In this document: positions 29,807 through 38,911 of the stretch, piece after piece
How the letters are laid out: every line of letters starts with the position of its first letter
Position numbering within the stretch: position 1 is the first letter of the stretch
DNA from: Spinellus fusiger
Lineage: Eukaryota; Mucoromycota; Mucoromycetes; Mucorales; Phycomycetaceae
Assembly: GCA_025094145.1 (NCBI GenBank)
Contig: JALLLS010000142.1
Span: 1-46,971, forward strand
Direction of reading: 5' to 3'
DNA length: 46,971 nucleotides
The notes under the pieces: model-generated
What the model was told of the DNA's origin: nothing
The model's input: the letters and a program-made list of their open reading frames with translations, nothing else
Database searches by the model: none
Position numbers and translations under genes: made by a program

Positions 29807-31278
29807 GTTCAAAGTATTTTATTATTTTTGGGTATTGGTTGCTATTCACACATTGGGCATGTTAGCCACCCTATGAGAACTTTTGAACAATTAAGATATA
29901 CATATAAACACTTTCAAATACAAAAGTGGAAAAAATAAATGCAAGGAAAAAAGAAACAGAAAGATAAGAGTATATAAAACCTCAAAATGAGGGAAAAAAT
30001 GAAGAGAAATATGAGAAATGAGAGAAAATGACAATGCAGACATAGACATTAGTTTGCGCCTAATCCCACAAGCTTTTAATAGACCAAAGATTGGTCTGTT
30101 TATAAGTCTTGTTGGGTGTGTTGATTGTCTCCCTTGACTCCTTCCATGGCTGAGTCAGACCCAAATGCCTGGAGGGCTTCTTTTTCAAGGGTGGCAGAAG
30201 GGCTGGCAACTGTGGCCTTGGCCTTGAGGTCTGCCAGGAGCTTCTCAAAGGCAATGGTGGATAGACAGGGTGTGGCAATGCTTGAGCCAAAGTGGCAAGC
30301 AATGCTGTACCCTAAATGGGTGGGGGCACAAAGACAAGTGTTGGACACTCTTTGCTCAAAGAGTTCTTGGGCCATTGCAGCCTTGGTGCTGTCATACTCC
30401 TGCTGTAGATTAGGGTCTGCAATCACTCTTGCAGCTGCTGGATCAAAGCTTGCCTGTGGCTTGATCTTTGATTTCTCAAGTTTCTCCTCAAGTTCTTGCT
30501 TGAAGCTACCATGTATAAGCAGTGCAATTGTACCCCTTGCTGGGAAGTGGATGTCTATGATCTATGACTGTTGGATCTTCAGTGATCCCAACATCTTGTG
30601 GATCTGGCCATACTTGAGGTAGCAGCAACAGGGCAAGTATACAAAGTCATATACTGAGGGCCCAGTAGGCTCTTGTAAGGCCCAAACTGTTTGTGCTCTA
30701 AGCACTGCTCTGGCCTTTGCTGTCTTCTTTGCTGGGGAGGCATTCTTTTTAGCCATGTTGGCATAAGTGACAGTAGCCTTTTCTATGGCATCTGTGGGTT
30801 TCACTGTGGGGATGGGTGTGGGAGTAGGGGCAGAAGGTGATTTGGGTGCATTATCTGCACTCTTGGCATTGATCTGAGCCTGGAGAGATGTAATATGGTC
30901 ATCTTTGACCTTGACTTGTGCTTCCAATTCCTGGATGCAGAGTCCAATTGTTGCTATTTGTCTCTGAATATCTGACAGAAATGCCATCATCTGCTGGGTG
31001 AAGGTATCAGACTTTTCTACCTCAGTCATTTGATACTCATAAGTATTTGCATGAGTGTGCTTGGTAAGTAGTCTGGGTTTTCTGCTGTCTGAGTTAGGAA
31101 TGGTGGTGGCAGTGGTGGCCTCAGACACAAAGGGTCTGACAGGTGCTGGTACAGGAGGTTGCTTGATGGTTGGTGGTTGGCCATGATCCATAGTTGGTGT
31201 ATCCAATGTGTACTGTGTACTATGTGGGTGGATGGGGATTGTTGCTGATGGATGGATATTACTTATGTTGAGTTTTGC
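29807..31278 (-). mobile_element. LH: ORF1-only (HAL1-like) LINE
   Basis: A 1.47-kb insertion containing a LINE ORF1 but no endonuclease or RT. It has a roughly 72-nt 5' leader, the ORF1 gene and a roughly 290-nt T-rich 3' UTR ending ACCCAAAAATAATAAAATAC. A 13-15-bp duplication of TB sequence flanks it, so it moved by target-primed reverse transcription, presumably using another LINE's enzyme. The structure parallels mammalian HAL1 elements. Confidence 0.75.
30100..31206 (-). pseudogene. LH ORF1: coiled-coil RNA-binding protein (one stop)
   Basis: ATG at 31206 opens a frame of 368 codons to 30100 with a single TAG at 30562-30564. The order is a Pro-rich head, a coiled coil (FTQQMMAFLSDIQRQIATI...LEAQVKVKDDHITSLQAQI), a Pro/Thr linker, TYANMAKKNASP and a C-terminal domain (YDFVYLPCCCYLKYGQIHKM, then IIDIHFPARGTIALLIH). 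The domain order matches LA ORF1 (TWATVAKK, YVYIPRGRCMN, LDVCFPAHSVLGLLVH), but the sequence is well diverged, so LH derives from a related LINE not otherwise present here. Confidence 0.8.
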
Positions 31279-31291
31279 TTTACATATGATA

Positions 31292-32653
31292 CAGTGGCTC
31301 CTAACAAAACAATGGTATTTTCAAAATCAGACCATAATTTTACTCTTAAATTTTTATTATTATTATACATTCTTCATTTATTGCTTTTCCACTCTAATGT
31401 CTACCTCATATAACACCACCAAACAACCCATGAGACCTCTTAGGAACAGAAAGAAGAATATCAATGACTTCACCCAATGTCTCATTGCTCACAAGGCCAC
31501 CATAAATGGGACCAGCCAGGCTGCCATTTCTGCTAGGTTTGGAGTTAGTAGGCAGTCTGTTTCCCTTATTGTAAAGAGATATAAGGAAACTGGCTGTTTC
31601 AAGGCCAAGAAGAGCACTGGGCACAAGCCCATTCTGAAGGAGAGAGACAAAAGAGAAGTTGCTTGCAAAGTGGCAAGAGATTCATTCCAGACAATGGATC
31701 AGCTTTGCAAGCAGATGACCACCCAAGTGTCCATAAACACTTTTAGAAAATTAATGAAGAAGCTTGGCCTGTTTTCTTGCAGGGTGGTCAAGAAACCTTC
31801 TCTCACTACTAAGCACAAGAAGTTGAGACTTGCTTGGGCCAAGGCCCACCTCCACTGGACTGAGGAAGACTGGAAGACAGTCATCTGGTCCAATGAGTCA
31901 AAGTACCAACTCATGAGGACCAACAACCACAACAGAGTGGTGTGCAAGAAGAAGGAGGGGCTGCTCCAAAAGAACATCAAGCCCACCATGAAGTTTGGTG
32001 GCAGTAGCATGATGGTGTGGGGTTCTTTCTCTGGTGAAGGTGTTGGAAGGTTGGTGCCTGTGAAGGGCAGTATAGACAGTAGAAGATACATTGATATCTT
32101 GAAGGAGAATTACTGCCCTGAGCTGGCTTGACTCAAGGCACTGAATCCAGAGGTGGATTATGTTCTTCAAGAGGACAATGCCAGCTGCCACAAGAGTAGA
32201 GAGTCTAGGTTGTGAAAGGCAAATGAGAGCATTGCCACTATGGAGGGGTGGCACTCACAAAGCCCTGACCTCAACCCAATAGAGCATTTGTGGGAGGTGC
32301 TTGACAGAGCAATAAGAAAGAGGATGACCTCAAGAAGTACTCTTCAAGATTTGGAGGTGCTTCTGTTGGAAGAATGGGAGAATATTCCCAAGGACACCAC
32401 AGACACCCTCATTGCCAGCATGGGGTGGAGATGTAGGTCAGTTATAGAGGCCAAGGGTGGAAGTACCAGATATTAAGGGTTTCCACCCAATAAACTTGTA
32501 TTTATTATTCTGTTGACCTTCTTTATACTTCATCTAATTTACAAGTCTCTACTGTGTGTTTAATGTATGTTTTTATTACAAAGAATAAGTATTTCCTATT
32601 GCAGAATTATACCAGGGTATGAAAAAATACCATTGTTTTGTTAGGAGCCACTG
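31292..32653 (+). mobile_element. Tc1-c: Tc1-like transposon with near-perfect ends
   Basis: 1,362 bp with roughly 30-bp terminal inverted repeats starting CAGTGGCTCCTAACAAAACA, flanked by TA (31290-31291 and 32654-32655). The TA lies within the right target duplication of LH, so Tc1-c is younger than LH. Its right flank was then hit by Gyp-1 one base beyond the TA. Confidence 0.93.
31397..32476 (+). pseudogene. Tc1-c transposase (two in-frame stops)
   Basis: A Tc1-family DDE transposase of about 359 codons in one frame from ATG 31397. Paired helix-turn-helix regions are ISARFGVSRQSVSLIVKRY and MTTQVSINTFRKLMKKLGL. In the catalytic core WSNES has Asn in place of the first catalytic Asp, then come KFGGSSMMVWGSF, DNASCH (Asp present) and SPDLNPIEHLW (Glu present). 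TGA at 32129-32131 replaces a Gln codon of Tc1-b. TGA at 32213-32215 replaces a conserved Trp (TGG to TGA). It is dead but only lightly mutated. Confidence 0.9.
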
Positions 32654-32656
32654 TAC

Positions 32657-32843
32657 TGTTGGGAAATAAGGGATGAAGAACATACACCCCTAAATCCCTA
32701 TGAGACTTGTTGTTGTAAAAAGTAGTCAATGTAACTTATAAGGAAAAGTATATAAGCCTGCTCAACTGATAGCAGAAGCAATTTGAGAAATATATCTATT
32801 ACATTCCTAAACCACACCTTTTGCCTTTGGGTTTTTTTTAACA
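32657..32843 (+). repeat. Gyp-1 5' LTR
   Basis: 187 bp, TGTTGGGAAATAAGG...TTTTTTTAACA. A TATATAA box lies at 32749-32755. The same layout occurs in LTR-C. Confidence 0.9.
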
Positions 32844-32863
32844 CTTATTTCTCCTTTATCAAA

Positions 32864-33709
32864 ATGTCTGACAATAACTCCTTTACTATTGCCAGCACCA
32901 CAAAATCTGAAAGCCTGGTCCAAATAGATATCTCCACTGCACAGAGTCTCTTTGAGAAGAAGGCTCCAACCTTTACAGGCACAATTGAATCCATGAATAT
33001 TGAGACATGGAAAGGGAAGATGGCCCAATGGGAAAAGATTCTTTTGAACAGATTGGATCCCTACATCAAGGTCATCCTTTTGCAGACCAAACTGGCAGGC
33101 CCTGCTGCTTCCCTGGCAGACCTCCACACCTGTGATACTCCAGAGGAGCTCTACCTACTGCTGGGAACCCTTTTCCCTGTGCACACTCACAGGACCAAGA
33201 CACTGGTGAAGCTAGACAAAGGTGACTACTTTGCAGGCTATACTGCCATCACCTGTGTGCAAGAAGCCCAGAGAACCTACCACCTCTTGATGCCTTCAGA
33301 TGCCACTGCCCATGCCATAGCCACTGCACTGTACAAGACTTTCCCCCAAGTATGGAACTTTATAGGAAAGTCCCCAAGTCTGGTGACAGAGAAAAACTTT
33401 GAGGAGATACTGGTGAAGTTCTCAGAGTTTGCCAAGATCACTCCCCCTGTGGCAAAGGCCCCTTATCCCCAGACAGAGGGGGCACTGAGGCAACAAAACC
33501 TCACCCCTGAGAAACCCCACCATGCACAGCAAGCCCCCCACACTCACCACCAGAGGCCACATCAAAAGAGGAGAACTAGGGAGGGCCATTCTGGATACCA
33601 GGACCTTGAGAGGCAGCTGGAGGCTCAGAACAAGAGAATGGAGGCCCAAGAGAAGCAGATAAAAGCACTGCTAGCACAACTCAACAAGGGCTCTTTGGGA
33701 AAAGTCTAA
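32864..33709 (+). CDS. Gyp-1 Gag-like protein
   Basis: An intact 281-residue ORF from ATG 32864, 20 bp after the LTR. The N-terminal two thirds resemble a retrotransposon capsid region (KAPTFTG...WKGKMAQWEKIL, EELYLLLGTLFPVH). The C-terminus is His/Gln/Arg-rich and then a coiled coil (LERQLEAQNKRMEAQEKQIK). No CCHC zinc knuckle is seen. It would assemble particles around the RNA. The last codons include the heptamer GGGAAAA just before the TAA stop, and pol continues in the -1 frame. Confidence 0.8.
   Translation: MSDNNSFTIASTTKSESLVQIDISTAQSLFEKKAPTFTGTIESMNIETWKGKMAQWEKILLNRLDPYIKVILLQTKLAGPAASLADLHTCDTPEELYLLLGTLFPVHTHRTKTLVKLDKGDYFAGYTAITCVQEAQRTYHLLMPSDATAHAIATALYKTFPQVWNFIGKSPSLVTEKNFEEILVKFSEFAKITPPVAKAPYPQTEGALRQQNLTPEKPHHAQQAPHTHHQRPHQKRRTREGHSGYQDLERQLEAQNKRMEAQEKQIKALLAQLNKGSLGKV
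33697..33703 (+). promoter_or_regulatory. Putative -1 ribosomal frameshift slippery site
   Basis: G GGA AAA in the gag frame fits the canonical X XXY YYZ heptamer. Slipping back one base leads to AGT CTA AGT GGC and an open -1 frame that runs into the protease. The gag stop TAA is at 33707-33709. Confidence 0.65.
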
Positions 33710-36700
33710 GTGGCATTTACAACCCCTCACCTCTAGTCATAGGATCTCTTATGTTGAATAAAAACATACCAAACACTAGTTGGAGTAAACACTGCACAAA
33801 TATGAGGGATAAATCCATGCATTGGGTCACACTGCCATATGCAGATATAGGTGGAAAAAGTGTAAAAGCAGTTGCAGACCAAGGGGCAGCAGCAAATCTG
33901 GTTACAAAGAAAACTGCTGACAGACTGGGCCTGAGCATAAGAACAGAATTGCCTCTGAAGCTCAGATCCTTGTGGAACATGGACACTTATACTGCATATG
34001 GACAAGCCAATGCTAAAGTCAGAGTAAATGGCTGTCCAGGCAGGTGGATAAGCTTAGTGGTGGTGGAATTTGTGACAGAATAGGATGTTCTATTGGGATC
34101 CAAGACATTGGAAGCCATAGGCTACCTGTTGAAGAGCTCTGCTGTGGAAAGAAAACATACAACACAACCCACTATTGAAATATCAGAAGAAAGGGATATG
34201 TGTGCCCCTGAAGGACCAGAGAAAGCCCCTGTTGTTCAAAGGAAAATGCAAGTCTCAGTGGGGCTACCAAAGGAGTACTTTCTCCCTATGAAGGATGCAG
34301 AATTCCACAAGTATGACAAGATGTACCCAAGTGTGTCCATAGAAAACATCTCTCAGAGATTAACAATGCACTGTGACAAGAAGACAGAAGAAGCATTACT
34401 GGAAGCCCTTCTACCCCACAAAGCAGCCTTGAGGGAGTATCCAAGTGGTTGTTCTCTACCTGCAGCATACGCCCCTATTGTATCACCTATGGTAAAGGAA
34501 GCAAGCCTACTCTTTGTTGTACAACACATGCTTAGAGGAGCTGCCTATGAGTCAAGAGAAGAATTTGTGAAGAAGAGGATTGAGTATGGAATTGATGAAC
34601 CAGGTATGTGCATGCTCAAGTACCAATATTCTCAGTAGAGAAGCCTGGAACAAGTGATTGACAAGTGCTCTTGATGAAAGTTCCAATAGTACAATTAACA
34701 TGCAGAAAGTTGGACTACAACTTCCCACACCCATGAAATGTGCTCTATTTGTTAGGGATGCTAAAATACTCACTTTACTTGATCTAGCATTATTCTTTAC
34801 TGCTATAAGTCTAGATGAAACTGTCAGAGACTACTGGTCATTTGATGGTGGCAGTGTAGGAAAACTAAGGACCAAATGCCTAGTACAAGGAAACTCAGAG
34901 TCCCCAGCAATTGCCCAAGCCTTTCTACAACACGTCTTATCAAAAGCAAATGGGATCCAAAAGAACCTGCTCATTTACATCAACAACATCTACTTGAAAT
35001 CCACCACTGGAAATACCAAAGATCACATCAAAGACATTAGTGAGGTGGCACAATGTCTATCAGAAGCAATCTGCTTATAAATATAAAGAAGAGCATATTC
35101 TTTGGAAAGAATGAGGTAGCTATGCTAGGAAGAGAATGGAGTGAAGGTGGAGATTGGACAGTGCCAGATCACTGTATAAAGCACTTGTTGTCTTTGGAGA
35201 TACCAGAAACAGTGAAGGGTATACAGAGAATGTGTGGAGGCATCAATGCCATCAGCAAACATCTGCCCTGGTCACAATCAATACTACTGCCTTTTATGAG
35301 ATGATTGGCAAGAAAACACACCTAAGCAAAGCAGACAAAGAATCACTCAGGAGTAACTGGAAAGCCTCATGCATGCACTCACAGACATAAAACACCATGT
35401 TGTTCCTGACACAGGTGCTCCATTAACACTATGTGCTGATGCTGCAGAATTGGGAATTGGTGCAGTCCTCCTTATGCATCCCACTAACAACCAAGAGGAC
35501 GTAGTGCCTGTGGCCTACTACTCTAAGGCTTTTGATGGGGCACAAGTAGACACCCTGGATGGCACAAAGCATATGGCATGGTGGTGGCAGTGAACCACTT
35601 CTACCCGTACCTTGATGGATGTGTGAACTTAGTCATTGAGACTGATGCTACAACAGCCCTAGGACTATTCACACACAAGACAAAGCACTGTAAAGACAAT
35701 CTTTCAAGATTCAGAGCTGAGTTGAGCAGTCTTGGTGTACACCAATGCATGGTAGTGCATCATTCAGGAGAAACCCAGTTGACAGCAGACTGGCTCTCAC
35801 AAGTGTTGGACAGACCAAGAACCCCAAAGAGGAAGAAGACTGAGGAAGAAGAGATGGTACCAGTGATTGGGGCCTTTGGATTGGATGGACTGACACTGTT
35901 GGGAAATGAAGTAGAAGAATAGGAGTCTTGGGACAATGAGGATGATGATGAAGAAGACTTAGACTACAATCCAGAAAATCACAATGATGCTGAAGACACT
36001 GAAGAAGAAAGTAACTTGGAAGATGAAGCAATGTCTGAAGGAGATCCTGAGGGAACAATGGCCTATCATGCCATGGCACTAGATGACATTCAAGGACCCT
36101 ATGAGTTGGTGTTGGAGGTGCAGGCAGATCCTGACATTGTCAGATGGACTGGGCTAGTGAGTCAACAAGAAGAACTAGATAGACTAGACAAGGCACACAC
36201 ACCAGACATGAAGGAGGTAGAAGACATGCAGGTCCATGAAGGAATATTACAATGCCTAGTCCAAGTTCACAACACAGGATCCATGGGTATTTGGGTTCCA
36301 GTAGTCACCAGAAGTATAGCTAGAAAGTGGATCAAAGACACTCACAAAAGCTGGCCATCCAGGAATCACCAGAACGTTGTCTTATGTTGCAGAAAGAATA
36401 TGGTGTGAGGGTCTGCAAAATATCTCAGAAAAAGCTGTGAAATCATGCCACTCTTGTCAGTTGAGTGCTGTCCAACAAAGATCCTATATGCCAATGACTA
36501 CTTCTGTTACCTCTGAAGCCAGAGAACATGTCTACATTGACTTGCTACACATTGTATAGGATAAGATCCAGAAATGGATGCCCTGATAGCTGTAGACTCA
36601 GCCAGTAGCTACTACAAAGTTTATCCAATTGCTGACATGACTGCCACAACAGTGGTAGATACTCTGAACAAAACTGGTTTGCCCAGCATGGCCTTCCCAA

Positions 36701-37008
36701 GAAACTTACTAGTGACAATGGCCATCAATTCATATCACATGAATTTGTGGATTATCTTGAAAGGAAGAACATCCAAATATATGCACCTCTCCTATGCACC
36801 CTCAATCCAAACTGGTCAAATAGCCATAAAACTATTCAAAGATAAACTCATAAGACAGAAGATTGAGCAACCTGCAGTTGGAGGGTGGACACACCACATA
36901 CCATACATAGTGGCTGCACATGCACACACCATATCAGCAGCTATAGAATGCACTCCATTTGAGTTTATCCAAGAACACCAATTGAGCTTGGCAGCCAGGT
37001 CTGACTAG
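33704..37008 (+). pseudogene. Gyp-1 Pol: protease, RT, RNase H, integrase (broken)
   Basis: Read mostly in the -1 frame relative to gag. Protease: AVADQGAAANLV (active-site Asp followed by Gln) and DVLLGSKTLEAIG, split by TAG at 34081-34083. RT: LTLLDLALFFTAISL, LVQGNSESPAIAQAFLQHV and LLIYINNIYLKS, where both catalytic Asps of YIDDI are Asn (34982-34987). RNase H: LTLCADAAELGIGAVLL and VIETDATTALGLF. Integrase: H...H...CHSCQ (about 36255-36460), then LIAVDSASSYYKVYPI and LVTMAINSY, in which the second catalytic Asp is not evident. Several frameshifts separate the parts. It is non-functional. Confidence 0.85.
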
Positions 37009-37424
37009 GCACCAAGAGGATCTTTGTGAGGTTGAGGCCCTAGAAAAAGGTTGGCAGAAGCAACAGCTCAACAAAAGAATATGTCCAGGAGAAAAGCTCT
37101 GGAATGGGCAAACAAAAACATAAAGCCCAGATGGTTTGAGCCTGGAGAATGGGTCATGGTAAGATCTTGCTAAAAGCCTCCAATATGTCCAAGCCATGGG
37201 AAAGAAGGTCAGGCCCTTTCCAAGTGATAGCAAGGCACATTTAGTATACTTGCTGCAGGACAGAGAATGTATACCTCTGGCAAAGAATTACCATTGAGAT
37301 AGGCTGATGTCCTACTACTGGGACAAGGAGAAGAACCAGAACAGCTTGGAAGCCCTCCACTACCAGATCAAGAGTACATAGAAGAATCACAAGTCCAGAA
37401 ATCCCAACACAAGAGGAGAACGTA

Positions 37425-37858
37425 TCAGAAGCTCAAGAAAGAATAGAAAGTATGAGGTAGAAGAAGAAGCCAAAGAGTTTCAAGGTGTTGTGGATGAACA
37501 AGAAGATCTCCAAGCAGAAGAAGAGCATCAAGCAGAGGAAGAGCTGCAAGTAGAAGAAGAACAAGGAGAAGAAGAGCGTCAAGCAGAGGAAGAGCTGCAA
37601 GTAGAAGAAGAACAAGGAGAAGAAGTCTTGCCAGTGGTTGGCCATCCCAATTATGGACATGACCAAAGCAAAGGTGCAGGTACCTTGGGACAAAGTAGGT
37701 ATGGCCAAAAAAGAAGAGCCACAGAGAGGTGGAAACAATGGTGCAAACAAAAAAGGATATTGCCACCAGACAACCCTATAGTGCTAAGCCCACCACTGAG
37801 GCCCTCAAGAAGACTTAGGATAAGCCAAGAAGATGGAGACTACAATGAAGACCTTTAA
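37425..37858 (+). pseudogene. Gyp-1 C-terminal acidic tail
   Basis: The open frame encodes a Glu/Gln-rich segment followed by a basic end (YGQKRRATERWKQWCKQK, PPLRPSRRLRISQEDGDYN). The acidic section is built from a 17-residue repeat. It follows the integrase region and precedes the 3' LTR by about 20 bp, so it is the distal end of Pol. The function of the tail is unknown. The region 37009-37424 between is degenerate pol sequence. Confidence 0.6.
37520..37621 (+). repeat. Two 51-bp tandem repeats in the Pol tail
   Basis: Units 37520-37570 and 37571-37621 differ at a few bases (for example CATC versus CGTC) and encode EEHQAEEELQVEEEQGE-type peptides in frame. Confidence 0.9.
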
Positions 37859-37879
37859 CAAGGCTTGTGCCTTGAAGTA

Positions 37880-38064
37880 TGTTGGGAAATAGGGGATGAA
37901 GAACATACCCCCCTGAATCCCTATAAAACTTGTTGTTGTAAAAAGTAGTCAATGTAACTTAGAAGGAAAAGTATATAAGCCTGCTCAATTGATAGCAGAA
38001 GCAATTTGAGAAATATATCTATTAAATTCCTAAACCATACTTTTTGCCTTTGGGTTTTTTAACA
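37880..38064 (+). repeat. Gyp-1 3' LTR
   Basis: 185 bp, TGTTGGGAAATAGGGGATG...GGGTTTTTTAACA, nearly identical to the 5' LTR. ATAC follows, then TB2 sequence. Confidence 0.9.
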
Positions 38065-38236
38065 ATACAATTGACTAAGTACCTCTTGTCTTCAGTCTAC
38101 TCAGGGTGAGTGTGACTTCATCCAAGACATACTGTTTGTTCAATTATTTAATAAACCCAAAAGAAGTAATCCATGTGAGTCCAATAAGGAAAAGTATGAT
38201 GGCCAATGGAATCATAGCATTTAGTATAGTGGCAAT
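38065..38236 (+). mobile_element. TB2, right piece
   Basis: It resumes TB2 with CAATTGACTAAGTACCTC and matches the reverse complement of TB1 up to AGTATAGTGGCAAT, where TB sequence stops and TB3 begins a few bases later in the opposite direction. TB2 therefore lacks its distal arm. Confidence 0.75.
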
Positions 38237-38707
38237 ATATTTGTCTTTCCCTAATTTGCATAAAATGGTTTTAAGCCCAGAGGTATGTGCACAGAGTGGA
38301 ATAGCTAGTGGTTCTTGGTTTGGACTGAAGCCCATGTAGATCAAAGAAGAAGAATAAAAGAGAAGATAGAAGATAATCTTTATTCATTGAATTCACTTAA
38401 TTATTTATACTAAATTCTACAGTGTACAATTGCACATACATGTCTTGGCATAGCATGTTCACTGTGAAAAGAACATAAAGACAAGACAATATATTGCATT
38501 AGCATTTATCATATTAATTATATTATATTATCTGTGTGTATCCACACAGGATAATGTGTGTTCCAAAAAGGGAAGACATGTACAGCCAATAGTATTACTC
38601 TATTTGATAGCACAGTGTCTAGCATGGACAAGACTGTTGCCACTATACTAAATCCTATGATTTCACTGGCCAGCACAAATTTCCTTATTGGACTCACATG
38701 GATTACT

Positions 38708-38715
38708 TCTTTTGG
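38708..38715. repeat. Left target-site duplication of LB2
   Basis: TCTTTTGG here and at 43972-43979 flank LB2. Confidence 0.8.
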
Positions 38716-38911
38716 TTTTTTTTGTAGGTGGAGGCCAAAACCTCACATTTTATTTGCTTGCACATCACAGTGAGTGGTGCACACAAAAAACCCCATTTTA
38801 GCAAGCTAAAAGGGAAGATAATATATAGATAGTTGAACTAAAGAAAAAATAAAATAAAGGGATAATACAATATAAGGGATAAGCTATACAAAGAAGAAAA
38901 AAAGAAACATT

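Larger units (their letters stand above)
32657..38064 (+). mobile_element. Gyp-1: Ty3/Gypsy-like LTR retrotransposon
   Basis: A 5.4-kb element with direct LTRs (32657-32843 and 37880-38064) that are nearly identical. Order is gag, protease, RT, RNase H, integrase and an acidic tail, which is the Ty3/Gypsy order. Flanking tetranucleotides GTAC and ATAC fit a 4-bp duplication with one G-to-A change. Gag is intact. Pol is broken by stops and frameshifts and has lost its RT catalytic Asps. No clear primer-binding site follows the 5' LTR, so self-priming or an unusual primer is possible. Confidence 0.88.

Noticed and set aside
38236..38242. TB2 and TB3 as one palindromic element
   Set aside because: TB2 stops inside its own middle and TB3 starts with its own outer end, so these are two copies head to head, not one unit.
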